36,135 nucleotides of DNA from Clostridia bacterium (GCA_013316045.1 WSNJ01000008.1:1-36135), one strand, 5' to 3'. Positions 9,549 through 17,823 are shown, numbered from the stretch's first letter. Numbers and translations are program-made. Notes: generated from the letters alone by a model not told the origin.

Positions 9549-10501
9549 AAACCGCCGTTGTCGGACTTGGCGCGATAGGTAAAATTCACGCGGATATTTT
9601 GGCGGCAAAGGGAATGAATTTGTGCGCCGTTTGCGATACTGATAAGTCCAAACTTGCAGATTATTCAGCCGAAAAATACGTCGACTACATTACTATGTTA
9701 GACGAAGTACGCCCGCAAGTAGTTCATATCTGTACTCCGCACTATCTGCACGCGGATATGATTATAGCGGCGTTAGAGCGCAATATCAACGTTTTGTGCG
9801 AAAAGCCGCTTTGCATAAAGTCCGAAGACATAGACAGGATATTGGCGGCGGAAAAGCGTTCGGGCGCAATGCTCGGGGTTTGCCACCAAAACAGATATAA
9901 CGAAGTCAACGTTTTCGCAAGAGATTATCTGCGCGGTAAAAAAGTAATAAGCGGGTGCGGCTCGGTGGCTTGGAGCAGAGACGCGGCGTATTATGCGTCG
10001 GGCGATTGGCGCGGCAAATGGGCGACGGAAGGCGGCGGAGTGCTTATAAATCAGGCGTTGCACACGCTCGACCTTATGCAAATGCTCGCGGGTTTTCCCG
10101 ATTACGTAGCGGCGGATATTTCTAATCTTTCGCTAAGCGGCGTTATCGAAGTGGAAGATACCGCTTCGGCTGTTTTTTCGGGAAACTCCGACTTTACGTT
10201 TTTCGCCACGAACGCAAGCTCGTATAATTTTCCCGTAGAGATTACGATAAGAACCGAAAGCGAAACGGTGAAGATTTTCTCCGACGCGGTTTACGTTAAC
10301 GGAGAGAAGAAGCATTTTGCCGAAGATACCCGCTACTACGGAAAATGCTGTTACGGAACGGGACACGAGAAACTTTTCGACGATTTTTACGGTTGCGTAA
10401 AATCGGGCGGAAAGTTCGGGATAGACGGCGAAGAAGCCGCGAAAGTCGTTAAAATGATTTTGGCGTGCTACAAAAGCGGCGGTAAAAAAGTCGGTATATA
10501 A
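9545..10501 (+). CDS. Gfo/Idh/MocA family oxidoreductase (second copy)
   Basis: This 318-residue paralogue of the preceding gene starts in an ATGA overlap (ATG 9545 over the TGA 9546-9548), indicating translational coupling. It shows VVGLGAIGKIHAD for NAD(P) binding, CEKPLC with the active-site Lys, and EGGGVLINQALHTLDL with the conserved His in the substrate domain. Two adjacent dehydrogenases of this family next to a TIM-barrel isomerase suggest sequential oxidation and reduction of a sugar or polyol, for example an epimerisation or keto-sugar route. That is inference. It is the last gene of the glycan block; a new promoter lies 31 bases beyond its stop. Confidence 0.87.
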   Translation: MKTAVVGLGAIGKIHADILAAKGMNLCAVCDTDKSKLADYSAEKYVDYITMLDEVRPQVVHICTPHYLHADMIIAALERNINVLCEKPLCIKSEDIDRILAAEKRSGAMLGVCHQNRYNEVNVFARDYLRGKKVISGCGSVAWSRDAAYYASGDWRGKWATEGGGVLINQALHTLDLMQMLAGFPDYVAADISNLSLSGVIEVEDTASAVFSGNSDFTFFATNASSYNFPVEITIRTESETVKIFSDAVYVNGEKKHFAEDTRYYGKCCYGTGHEKLFDDFYGCVKSGGKFGIDGEEAAKVVKMILACYKSGGKKVGI

Positions 10502-10531
10502 ATTTATTGCCGCATTCGGGCGGTTAAATGC

Positions 10532-10560
10532 TTGACAAAACTCCGTATATAAGATAGAAT
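10532..10560 (+). promoter_or_regulatory. Near-consensus sigma-A promoter for the ylxM-ffh operon
   Basis: TTGACA (10532-10537) and TAGAAT (10555-10560) are separated by exactly 17 bases, an almost perfect vegetative promoter. Transcription should start near 10567, about 47 bases before the ylxM start codon. Confidence 0.85.
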
Positions 10561-10563
10561 TAG

Positions 10564-10589
10564 GGTGTAAAGTAAATCTGCTTTACACC
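10564..10589 (+). promoter_or_regulatory. Perfect inverted repeat at the predicted transcription start (candidate operator)
   Basis: GGTGTAAAG (10564-10572) and CTTTACACC (10581-10589) form a perfect 9-bp dyad around an 8-base spacer, directly downstream of the -10 box. Because it overlaps the expected transcription start, a DNA operator is more likely than an RNA hairpin. A 5'-terminal stem-loop cannot be excluded. Confidence 0.55.
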
Positions 10590-10613
10590 TTTACTGATTA
10601 CGGGACTATTCTT

Positions 10614-10931
10614 TTGAAAGATTTCAGAACGGTAAGATTAAAAGATTTGTACGGGGCAATGCTTACGGATAGGCAACGCGACGTAATCGAACAGTATTAC
10701 GAGTTCGATTTGTCTTTGGGCGAGATTGCCGAAAATCTTTCCGTAACGCGTCAAGCCGTTCATTGCGCGCTGAGGCAGGCGGAAGCTCTGCTCGAAAATT
10801 GCGAGGACAAGCTCGGCTTTGTAAGGAAATTCGACGAATTGGAAAAAGCCGTAGACGAATGTTCCGCTTTTGCCGAAAGCGGCGATATGAAGAAAAAACT
10901 TGCGCAAATATCCGAAATTTTAAGGAGTTAG
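10614..10931 (+). CDS. ylxM: YlxM family putative helix-turn-helix protein
   Basis: This 105-residue protein has the YlxM/p13-like pattern: LYGAMLTDRQRDVIEQYY, then a sigma-70 region 4-like helix-turn-helix (SLGEIAENLSVTRQAVH), then a helical tail. The family is always found just before ffh and is thought to modulate SRP genes or bind DNA/RNA; its exact role is unsettled. The start is the TTG at 10614. It retains the usual short N-terminal segment before LYG, whereas the first ATG is internal to the conserved region. Four bases separate it from ffh. It is the first gene after the strong promoter and dyad, so autoregulation is possible. Confidence 0.85.
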   Translation: MKDFRTVRLKDLYGAMLTDRQRDVIEQYYEFDLSLGEIAENLSVTRQAVHCALRQAEALLENCEDKLGFVRKFDELEKAVDECSAFAESGDMKKKLAQISEILRS

Positions 10932-10934
10932 AAT

Positions 10935-12263
10935 ATGGGGCTTTTCAGCGGACTATCCGAAAAACTCAATCACGTGTTCAGCAAGATAACTTCTCGCGGT
11001 AAGCTGACGGAACTCGAAATCAAGCAGGCGATGCGCGAAATCCGCATTGCGCTTTTGGAAGCCGACGTAAATTTTGCCGTCGTTAAGGACTTTGTGGCGC
11101 GGGTAAGCGAAAAGGCGAAAGGCGAAGAAATCTTAAACAGCTTAACACCCGGTCAGCAAGTTATAAAGATAGTTAACGACGAGCTTATCGAACTTATGGG
11201 TTCTACGCACGCGAAACTCGACGTTGCCTCTAAGCCGCCCACCGTTATTATGATGTGCGGACTTCAAGGCGCGGGCAAAACCACGATGTGCGGAAAGCTC
11301 GCTCAGCTCCTTACAAAACAGGGCAAGAAACCGCTTTTGGCGGCGTGCGATATTTACAGACCCGCGGCGATAAATCAGCTTAAAGTGGTCGGTAAGAGCG
11401 TCAATACGGAAGTATTCGAGCGCGGCACCGCAAAGCCCGCCAAGACGGCTAAGGAAGCCGTTGAATACGCTTTGTCCAAAGGTTACGATACTTTGATTAT
11501 CGATACGGCGGGGCGGCTTCATATAAACGACGAGCTTATGAAAGAACTCGAAGAAGTCAAAGCTACCGTAAATCCGACCGAAATTCTGCTCACCGTAGAC
11601 TCTATGACCGGTCAGGACGCCGTAACGGTTGCAACGACTTTTAACGACAGACTCGACGTTACGGGCGTTATACTCACAAAGCTCGACGGCGATACGCGCG
11701 GCGGCGCGGCACTCTCGATACGCGCGGTAACGGGAAAGCCTATAAAGTTCTGCGGTATCGGCGAAAAAATGAGCGATATCGAGCCGTTCTATCCCGACAG
11801 AATGGCTTCGCGTATTCTCGGAATGGGCGACGTTCTTACGCTTATCGAAAAAGCTCAGGACGCCGTTTCCGAAGAAGAAATGAAGAAAATGGAAAAGCGG
11901 CTGCGCGAGTCGAAGTTCACGTTAGACGACTTTCTCGTTCAGTTTCAGTCGCTTAAAAAAATGGGTAATTTGTCCGAACTCGTTTCGATGATTCCCGGTA
12001 TGAGCGGAAAAATTCCGTCGAACGCCGAGATAGACGAAAGCAGAATAGAGCGTTTCAAGGCGATAATTCAGTCTATGACGGCGCAGGAGCGTTCACACCC
12101 CGAGATTATCAAAGCGTCGCGCAGAAAGCGTATAGCGGCGGGCAGCGGCACTACTATTCAGGACGTAAATCAGCTGTTAAAGCAATTCGACCAGACGAAA
12201 GACCTTATGAAAGCTATGAAAGGCGGCAAAGGGTTCGGTAAGGGAAGAAAATTCCCGTTTTAA
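10935..12263 (+). CDS. ffh: Signal recognition particle protein Ffh (SRP54), GTPase
   Basis: At 442 residues it has typical length. The N domain is followed by the G domain with G1 GLQGAGKTT (residues 109-117), the DTAGRL G3 motif and TKLDGD G4 motif. The methionine-rich M domain follows, with its GMSG segment, an RRKRIAAGSG RNA-binding turn, and a GKGFGKGRKF basic tail. Ffh binds SRP RNA and the signal sequences of nascent membrane and secreted proteins and docks to FtsY at the membrane. An AAGGAG site precedes ATG 10935, four bases after ylxM. Confidence 0.97.
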   Translation: MGLFSGLSEKLNHVFSKITSRGKLTELEIKQAMREIRIALLEADVNFAVVKDFVARVSEKAKGEEILNSLTPGQQVIKIVNDELIELMGSTHAKLDVASKPPTVIMMCGLQGAGKTTMCGKLAQLLTKQGKKPLLAACDIYRPAAINQLKVVGKSVNTEVFERGTAKPAKTAKEAVEYALSKGYDTLIIDTAGRLHINDELMKELEEVKATVNPTEILLTVDSMTGQDAVTVATTFNDRLDVTGVILTKLDGDTRGGAALSIRAVTGKPIKFCGIGEKMSDIEPFYPDRMASRILGMGDVLTLIEKAQDAVSEEEMKKMEKRLRESKFTLDDFLVQFQSLKKMGNLSELVSMIPGMSGKIPSNAEIDESRIERFKAIIQSMTAQERSHPEIIKASRRKRIAAGSGTTIQDVNQLLKQFDQTKDLMKAMKGGKGFGKGRKFPF

Positions 12264-12320
12264 TGAATAATCAAGTTTATAATTTGTGGAAACACGTAAA
12301 AATAAGGAGAAAACACAACA

Positions 12321-12617
12321 ATGGTTAAAATCAGACTTACAAGACTCGGAGATAAAAAAGCGCCTTTTTACCGCGTTATAGTTGCCGATTCGAGAGCGCC
12401 GCGCGACGGAAGATTTATCGATATTATCGGTACTTATAATCCGCTTACCAACCCCGCGGAAGTTAAACTCGACGAGGCTAAGGCGAAAGATTGGCTTAAA
12501 AAGGGCGCTCAGCCTACCGACACCGCAAAAGCGTTGCTCGTTAAGGCGGGAATTATGGAACAGGGTAAGCCCGCTCCCGCAAAAACCAAGGCGGTTAAAA
12601 AGTCGAAGTCGGAATAA
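12321..12617 (+). CDS. rpsP: 30S ribosomal protein S16
   Basis: This 98-residue protein begins [18 protein letters not shown] and contains [13 protein letters not shown] and GTYNPL, which are diagnostic for S16. A Lys/Ala/Pro-rich tail extends the C-terminus, as in many bacteria. S16 is needed for assembly of the 30S 5' domain. AAGGAG precedes the ATG. A TATAAT at 12278-12283 in the 57-base gap could be part of a weak internal promoter, but no good -35 box is spaced correctly. Confidence 0.97.
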   Translation: MVKIRLTRLGDKKAPFYRVIVADSRAPRDGRFIDIIGTYNPLTNPAEVKLDEAKAKDWLKKGAQPTDTAKALLVKAGIMEQGKPAPAKTKAVKKSKSE

Positions 12618-12665
12618 AACGTATTCGTTTCGTGATGCGTTGCTTTTTAGTAAGGAGAGCGTTAT

Positions 12666-12917
12666 ATGAAAGAACTCGTCGAATATCTCGTAACCGAGCT
12701 TGTCGATAATAAAGAAGCCGTTGTAATAACCGAAGACGGCGAAACTTTAAGCGTTTCGGTCGATAAAAAAGATATGGGCAAAATTATCGGGCGCGGCGGC
12801 AAGATTGCAAAAGCTATCCGCACGATAGTGAAAGCCGCCGGCGTTAAACAAGGCAAGAAATTTACGGTTGATATTCTGGAATCGGACGACGGCCCCGTCG
12901 AAATTTTCGAAGAGTAA
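12666..12917 (+). CDS. khpA: KH-domain RNA-binding protein KhpA
   Basis: This 83-residue protein consists of a single KH domain with the GxxG RNA-contact loop IIGRGGKIAKAIR. The size and the position between rpsP and rimM match KhpA (YlqC). In other Firmicutes it pairs with KhpB to bind RNAs and influence cell division or elongation. AAGGAG lies upstream of the ATG. Confidence 0.93.
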   Translation: MKELVEYLVTELVDNKEAVVITEDGETLSVSVDKKDMGKIIGRGGKIAKAIRTIVKAAGVKQGKKFTVDILESDDGPVEIFEE

Positions 12918-12940
12918 AATTTCGGTTTCGGCAACGGAAT

Positions 12941-13447
12941 ATGGAATATCTTACCGTAGGCGAAGTTATAAAAGCGCAGGGAATTCGGGGCGAGCTGAAA
13001 GTACGCTCGCTTACCGACAATTCCGCACGCTTTAAGAAATTGAAAATAGTTTATATGGGAAACCGTCCGCACAGAATTTTGTCAGTTCGGATTTCGGACG
13101 GTTTTGTTTTCTTATATCTCGAAAATTGCGATACGCGCGATAAGGCTTTGGAATTCGTCGGGCAGGAACTTAAAATCGACAGGGTGAACGCCGTGGAGCT
13201 CGGCGACGGCGAATATTTTATAGCCGATTTGATAGGGTGCGCGCTGAAAGACGAAAACGGCGCGGATTTGGGCGTTATAAAAGATATTTCGGGATACGGC
13301 GCGGCGGACGTTATAACCGCCGTGAAGGACGGGAAAGAACTCAGATTTCCGTTCCTTAAAAGAATTGTCGTTGAGATAGATACGGCAAAAAAGATTTTTA
13401 CGGTTGACGGCAAAAAGTTTTCCGAGGTCTGCGTATATGACGGTTAA
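12941..13447 (+). CDS. rimM: Ribosome maturation factor RimM
   Basis: This 168-residue protein shows the N-terminal RimM barrel pattern (TVGEVIKAQGIRGELKV) and the PRC-barrel half with EYFIADLIGCAL and LRFPFLKRIVVEID. RimM binds S19 and assists maturation of the 30S head. Its last 11 bases overlap the trmD start, the usual coupling of these two genes. The length is normal for the family. Confidence 0.95.
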   Translation: MEYLTVGEVIKAQGIRGELKVRSLTDNSARFKKLKIVYMGNRPHRILSVRISDGFVFLYLENCDTRDKALEFVGQELKIDRVNAVELGDGEYFIADLIGCALKDENGADLGVIKDISGYGAADVITAVKDGKELRFPFLKRIVVEIDTAKKIFTVDGKKFSEVCVYDG

Positions 13448-14114
13448 GATATTGACGCTGTTTCCGAAGATGTTCGACGCGCTGAACGAGAGTATAACGG
13501 GGCGCGCCGTTAAAGCGGGTTTGGTCGGTATCGAAGTTATCGATATACGCGATTTCAGCAATGACAAGCACAAGAAGTGCGACGATATTCCGTTCGGCGG
13601 CGGCGCGGGAATGGTTATGACGCCCGCTCCGATTTATAACGCGGTCGAATTTGCCGATAAAAATCACGAGTGCAACCGCATTTATATGTCGCCGAAAGGC
13701 AAACGGCTGACTACCGCGCTTGCTAAGGAAATATGCGCCGAGAATAAGGATTTGCTTATTTTATGCGGACATTACGAGGGCGTCGACCAACGAGTTCTCG
13801 ATATGTGTTTCGATACCGAAATTTCAATCGGCGATTATATTCTGACCGGCGGCGAGCTTGCCGCTATGGTTTTGACCGACGCGTGCGCTCGGTTTGTTCC
13901 GGGCGTTCTCGGAAGCGCCGAGTCTGCGGAAGACGAAAGTTTTTCGGACGGAATGCTCGAATATCCGCAATATACGCGCCCGTTTGATTTTATGGGCGAA
14001 AAAGTGCCCGAAGTGCTTATTTCGGGGCATCACGCGAATATCGGGAAATGGCGTAGTGAACGCGCTCGGGAGATAACCGAAAAAATGCGTCCCGACTTAT
14101 TGAAGAAAGATTGA
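13437..14114 (+). CDS. trmD: tRNA (guanine-37-N1)-methyltransferase TrmD
   Basis: The start at ATG 13437 (MTVKILTLFPKMF) aligns with the conserved TrmD N-terminus. The frame is open upstream, but earlier codons lie inside rimM. The 225-residue SPOUT enzyme shows FGGGAGMVM, MSPKGK, the SAM-binding trefoil-knot segment ILCGHYEGVDQRV, and the IGDYILTGGELA motif. It methylates G37 next to the anticodon using S-adenosylmethionine, preventing frameshifts. Only 4 bases separate it from rbgA. The rplS gene that often sits here is missing. Confidence 0.96.
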   Translation: MTVKILTLFPKMFDALNESITGRAVKAGLVGIEVIDIRDFSNDKHKKCDDIPFGGGAGMVMTPAPIYNAVEFADKNHECNRIYMSPKGKRLTTALAKEICAENKDLLILCGHYEGVDQRVLDMCFDTEISIGDYILTGGELAAMVLTDACARFVPGVLGSAESAEDESFSDGMLEYPQYTRPFDFMGEKVPEVLISGHHANIGKWRSERAREITEKMRPDLLKKD

Positions 14115-14118
14115 TATA

Positions 14119-14964
14119 ATGATAAATTGGTTCCCGGGACATATGACGAAATCTCTTCGGATGATGGAAGAGGACTTGAAGCTCGTAGATATTATAATTT
14201 ACGTGCTCGATTCGCGTGCGCCGAAAAGTTGCAAAAATCCGATTTTCGATGCGTTGTTTTTGCAAAAAAGAATTATATATGTGCTTAATAAAGCCGATTT
14301 GGGCAACGAGAAGCTCGTTAAAGAGTGGTCGAAAGTTTTATCGGGTGATAAAAGCGTTGCGCTTATGACTAACGGTACGGCTTCGGGGAGCGCGTCCGCG
14401 ATAGTTTCGGCAGCTAAAAATCTGTGTTTTGAAAAGATTGAAAAGTTTAAGTCAAAGGGCGTTAAAACAGCTATCAGGGCTATGGTCGTAGGCGTTCCGA
14501 ATTGCGGAAAGTCAACGCTTATAAACAATCTTTGCGGTGCGGGCAAAACCGTTACTGGAAACCGTCCTGGCGTAACGCGCGGTAAGCAATGGGTGAGAAT
14601 AAACGACTACTTCGAAGTTCTCGATACGCCGGGGACGCTCTATCCTAAGCTCGATAACGAAACGGCGGCTTACAGGCTTGCGTTTATCGGTAGCATTAAG
14701 AACGAAGTCGTCGACGTATTCGATTTGTCGGCTCGGCTTATTTCCGAACTTAACGCGATTGACGGGACTATAATTGCGTCGAGATATAAAATCGAATTTA
14801 AGGAAGAAACGTTTGAAGAAACGTTGGAGCGAATGGCTCGTGCTCGCGGTTATATGCTTAAAGGCGGAGTGTGCGACACCGAGCGAATGGCTGTCGCGCT
14901 TATCGACGATTTCCGCAAGGGCAGGCTCGGGCGCATAACGTTCGACAGGGTGGACGATAAATGA
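14119..14964 (+). CDS. rbgA: Ribosome biogenesis GTPase RbgA (YlqF)
   Basis: This is a 281-residue circularly permuted GTPase. The G4 motif NKADL (57-61) comes before G1 GVPNCGKST (125-133), and G3 DTPGTL (169-174) follows. The N-terminal INWFPGHMTKSLR is the RbgA signature. The C-terminal ANTAR-like helical region is present. RbgA acts late in 50S assembly. The stop overlaps the rnhB start in an ATGA. Confidence 0.95.
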   Translation: MINWFPGHMTKSLRMMEEDLKLVDIIIYVLDSRAPKSCKNPIFDALFLQKRIIYVLNKADLGNEKLVKEWSKVLSGDKSVALMTNGTASGSASAIVSAAKNLCFEKIEKFKSKGVKTAIRAMVVGVPNCGKSTLINNLCGAGKTVTGNRPGVTRGKQWVRINDYFEVLDTPGTLYPKLDNETAAYRLAFIGSIKNEVVDVFDLSARLISELNAIDGTIIASRYKIEFKEETFEETLERMARARGYMLKGGVCDTERMAVALIDDFRKGRLGRITFDRVDDK

Positions 14965-15557
14965 AAACCTCTGAATTGTTTGAATACGATAAGGCATTCT
15001 TGCCGAAAACCGTTGCGGGCGTAGACGAAGTCGGGCGCGGACCTTTGGCGGGTCCCGTTGTATGCGCGTGCGTAATTATGTCGCTTGACGAAATGATTGA
15101 CGGCGTAAACGACAGCAAGAAACTTTCCGAAAAAAAGCGCGAGCAGCTTTACGATTTGTTGCGAGAAAAGGCGATTTCGTATTCCGTTGCGGAGATTAGT
15201 CCCGCCGTAATAGACGAAGTGAATATTTATCAGGCGACTAAAATGTGTATGAAAAAGGCAATAGAAGGGCTTAGCGTCAAGCCGTTGCTCGTGCTTGTGG
15301 ACGCTATGAGCGATTTGGACGTTTCCGTTCCGTGCAAAGCTATTATAAAGGGCGACGCGCAAAGCTACAACATAGCCGCGGCGTCGATAATAGCCAAAGT
15401 TTACCGCGACAGGTTGATGCGCGAAATGAGCGAAAAATATCCAGAATACGGTTTTGCAAACAACAAAGGTTACGGTACGCGAGAGCATATTCAGGCGCTT
15501 AAAACTTACGGAAAAACGGAAATTCACAGAGAATCGTTTATAAAAAATTTTGTTTGA
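14961..15557 (+). CDS. rnhB: Ribonuclease HII
   Basis: At 198 residues it has normal length for the family. GVDEVGRGPLAGPVV carries the catalytic Asp-Glu pair. NDSKKLSEKKRE and VDAMSDL supply the further conserved acidic and basic residues. The enzyme cleaves RNA in RNA/DNA hybrids and removes misincorporated ribonucleotides. The ATGA overlap with rbgA indicates coupled translation. Confidence 0.96.
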   Translation: MKTSELFEYDKAFLPKTVAGVDEVGRGPLAGPVVCACVIMSLDEMIDGVNDSKKLSEKKREQLYDLLREKAISYSVAEISPAVIDEVNIYQATKMCMKKAIEGLSVKPLLVLVDAMSDLDVSVPCKAIIKGDAQSYNIAAASIIAKVYRDRLMREMSEKYPEYGFANNKGYGTREHIQALKTYGKTEIHRESFIKNFV

Positions 15558-15563
15558 GCGGTA

Positions 15564-15938
15564 ATGGCGAGAGATATGGACAATATTCGAAAGGGTAAAA
15601 AAGGCGAAGATATTGCTTGCGATTATCTTAAACGCAACGGTTATCGCATAATGAATCGGAATTTCAAAACGGATATCGGCGAAATCGATATAGTTGCGAC
15701 CGACGAAAAAACGGTGATATTCGTAGAAGTCAAGAGCCGAACGAGCGACGGTTTCGGTATTCCCTCGGAAGCGGTGAATTATTTCAAGCGCAATAAAATC
15801 AATCAAGTGGCAAGTCAGTATATTAAAAAGTTTATGCTGTTCGGCGTGGACGTGAGATTCGACGTGATTGAAGTATACTTGTCGGATAAGCGCGTAAATC
15901 ATATAGAAAACGCCTTCGACAGCTATCTTAGATATTGA
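15564..15938 (+). CDS. yraN: YraN family (UPF0102) endonuclease-like protein
   Basis: This 124-residue protein has a restriction-endonuclease-like fold, with GKKGEDIACDYLKRNGY, the acidic GEIDIVA strand and FVEVKSRT. The D-x(n)-ExK arrangement is the PD-(D/E)XK metal-binding core. YraN commonly follows rnhB; its cellular substrate is unknown, and a Holliday-junction or DNA-repair role has been proposed. The start at ATG 15564 is chosen for lack of a clearly better site; ATG 15576 is also possible. Confidence 0.9.
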   Translation: MARDMDNIRKGKKGEDIACDYLKRNGYRIMNRNFKTDIGEIDIVATDEKTVIFVEVKSRTSDGFGIPSEAVNYFKRNKINQVASQYIKKFMLFGVDVRFDVIEVYLSDKRVNHIENAFDSYLRY

Positions 15939-15956
15939 GAAAAGAGAAGTAAAGTT

Positions 15957-16838
15957 ATGGCAGTGAATTTCAGGCGGATAGAATTAAAAGACAAACGGAT
16001 TTTTGAAAAATACTTAAAGCCCGACCACGGTAAACTCGGTTGGGAATATTGCTTTGCAATGACTTGGATATGGGACGCGTTCGACGAAACTATGATTTGC
16101 GATTTGGGCGATATGGCGCTGTTGTATACTAAGTTCTACGGCAAGTGCGTTTATTTTCCGCCGCTTTTGTCGGATGAAAATCTGCTTGAAAAAGCCGTCG
16201 GTATAATAGCGGAGCAATGCAAGTCCGATGAGTGCAAAATGGAAATACGCGGACTTTCAAAGGAACAAGCGGAAGCGTTGGCGGACAAGTATTGCATTTC
16301 GACCGACAGGGGAAATTACGACTATATATACGACGTTCAGACGCTTACGACTCTGAGCGGCAAAAAGTTGCACTCTAAACGCAATTTTATAAACAGATTC
16401 AAGGCGACTTATAATTATTCTTTCCGAGAATATGCGGAATCCGACAGAGATAAAATGCTTGCGCTGTTCGATAAATGGTACGTAAAGTCCGAACACGAAA
16501 CGCTCGATTTGGAGCGTAAAGTAATAGTTCGCGCGCTTGATTATTATAAAGAACTGAATTTGAAAATAGGAATATTGGAAGTAGACGGGAACCTTGTCGC
16601 CTTTTCGATTAGCGCAGTTGAAAATAATAACGTTGCGCACGCTATGTTTGAAAAGGGAGATACTTCTTACGACGGTATTTATCAGATGATAAATCAACAA
16701 ACCTGCGAAAAGTTATTTAATGGGTGCAAGTACGTTAACCGCGAAGAAGATATGAATATCGAAGGTTTGCGTAAAGCCAAGATGTCGTATTATCCCGAAA
16801 TTTTGTTGGAGAAATATACGCTGAAATGCAAGGTATAG
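15957..16838 (+). CDS. DUF2156 (LPG-synthase C-terminal-like) GNAT-fold protein
   Basis: The N-terminus (FRRIELKDKRIFEKYL, then GWEYCFAMTWIW) and the KLHSKRNFINRF motif match the DUF2156 / phosphatidylglycerol lysyltransferase C-terminal family. That family is built from paired GNAT-like domains, and relatives use aminoacyl-tRNA or acyl donors. The 293-residue protein has no membrane segments, unlike full MprF enzymes, so it is a soluble stand-alone version. The acceptor is unknown. Its last 13 bases overlap the next GNAT gene. Confidence 0.82.
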   Translation: MAVNFRRIELKDKRIFEKYLKPDHGKLGWEYCFAMTWIWDAFDETMICDLGDMALLYTKFYGKCVYFPPLLSDENLLEKAVGIIAEQCKSDECKMEIRGLSKEQAEALADKYCISTDRGNYDYIYDVQTLTTLSGKKLHSKRNFINRFKATYNYSFREYAESDRDKMLALFDKWYVKSEHETLDLERKVIVRALDYYKELNLKIGILEVDGNLVAFSISAVENNNVAHAMFEKGDTSYDGIYQMINQQTCEKLFNGCKYVNREEDMNIEGLRKAKMSYYPEILLEKYTLKCKV

Positions 16839-17788
16839 ACGTTAAAGAACTGAAAAACGTTTATAAAAGCGGCTTTCCCGACGATACGGACGGTTACGTT
16901 GATTTTTTCTTCGACAGATATGTTGCGCCCGAAAATATCGTCGCGTACAGCGAGAACGGTAAAATTATCAGCGCAGGATATATAATAGAAAAGCCCGCCG
17001 AGATTTTCGGGAAAAGAACGGTATTTCCTTACGTTACGGCTCTTTCCACATTGCCCGAATATAGGGGACGCGGTAAAATAAAGTTCGTTTTATCAAAAGC
17101 GTTTGATATTATGCGCAGTCGCGGTTATTCGTTTTTCGGTTTACACCCGTTTGATTACAAATATTATAAGCGTTTCGGACTTGAAAATATAAGTTATGCG
17201 TGTCATAGTACTGTTTCGGGCGGCGAAAATTATGAAGTAAGGAGTTGTAAAGAGTCCGATTTCGCTACCGTTTCGGATATTTATCATAATATGAGTTCAC
17301 GGTTCGGCAATAAATTGCTTCTTACGAAAGATACGTTTATGCTTAAAGCGGGAGAATACGCCGCCGACGGAATCGAATGTAAGTTGCTTTTCGACAACGG
17401 AAAATGTTTTGCTTTTGCATTTGTCGATAAAGGCAATATAGATTTTTACGCCACGACCGATATGAGAAGATTCTCTCGCGCCGAGTGCTTTAAGAATCTG
17501 TCGTATTGCGATTTTTATGAGTCGGACAAACCGTATCTGCAAGGCAGGGTTATAGACGTAAGAAAAGCCGCGTTTGAGTTTTTTTCCGCGAATCCGCCCG
17601 AAAACGAAGTTTGTTTTGCCGTAAAAGACGGGCTGATTGCGGAAAACAATATTTGCATTTCGGTAAAGAGCGAAAATCGTAACATTGTAATAAAAGATTG
17701 TAAATACGCCGAAAATACGTATGATATAGGTGAATTTACAAGAAAAATTTTTTGCAAAGCGGCAAACTTTTTTCCCGACAAATACTGA
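16826..17788 (+). CDS. GNAT family N-acetyltransferase (Eis-like)
   Basis: The 320-residue product shows a GNAT core: VTALSTLPEYRGRGKIK (acetyl-CoA pyrophosphate loop RGRG) and a following helix, then FFGLHPFDYKYYKRFG typical of Eis-type multi-acetyltransferases. A second, weaker domain and an SCP2-like tail make up the rest. The substrate cannot be deduced. It overlaps the DUF2156 gene by 13 bases, so both are probably co-translated. The tail ends just before the ATP synthase promoter. Confidence 0.8.
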   Translation: MQGIDVKELKNVYKSGFPDDTDGYVDFFFDRYVAPENIVAYSENGKIISAGYIIEKPAEIFGKRTVFPYVTALSTLPEYRGRGKIKFVLSKAFDIMRSRGYSFFGLHPFDYKYYKRFGLENISYACHSTVSGGENYEVRSCKESDFATVSDIYHNMSSRFGNKLLLTKDTFMLKAGEYAADGIECKLLFDNGKCFAFAFVDKGNIDFYATTDMRRFSRAECFKNLSYCDFYESDKPYLQGRVIDVRKAAFEFFSANPPENEVCFAVKDGLIAENNICISVKSENRNIVIKDCKYAENTYDIGEFTRKIFCKAANFFPDKY

Positions 17789-17794
17789 TATTGC

Positions 17795-17823
17795 TTGCAA
17801 TAAATTCGGTCAAGGTGTAAAAT
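17795..17823 (+). promoter_or_regulatory. Candidate sigma-A promoter of the ATP synthase operon
   Basis: TTGCAA (17795-17800) and TAAAAT (17818-17823) are separated by 17 bases and lie 34 bases before the atpB start. It is the only good promoter-like pair in the 68-base gap. Confidence 0.55.

Noticed and set aside
12278-12283. TATAAT before rpsP as an internal promoter
   Set aside because: No acceptable -35 sequence at 16-18 bases; retained only as a remark under rpsP.
14850-15902. 350-codon antisense open frame across rnhB and yraN
   Set aside because: It spans three real + strand genes with conserved motifs; no independent evidence.
17815-17822. GGTGTAAA near the atp promoter matching a half-site of the ylxM dyad
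   Set aside because: Only one half-site is present without its inverted partner; an 8-base match is too weak to claim shared regulation.
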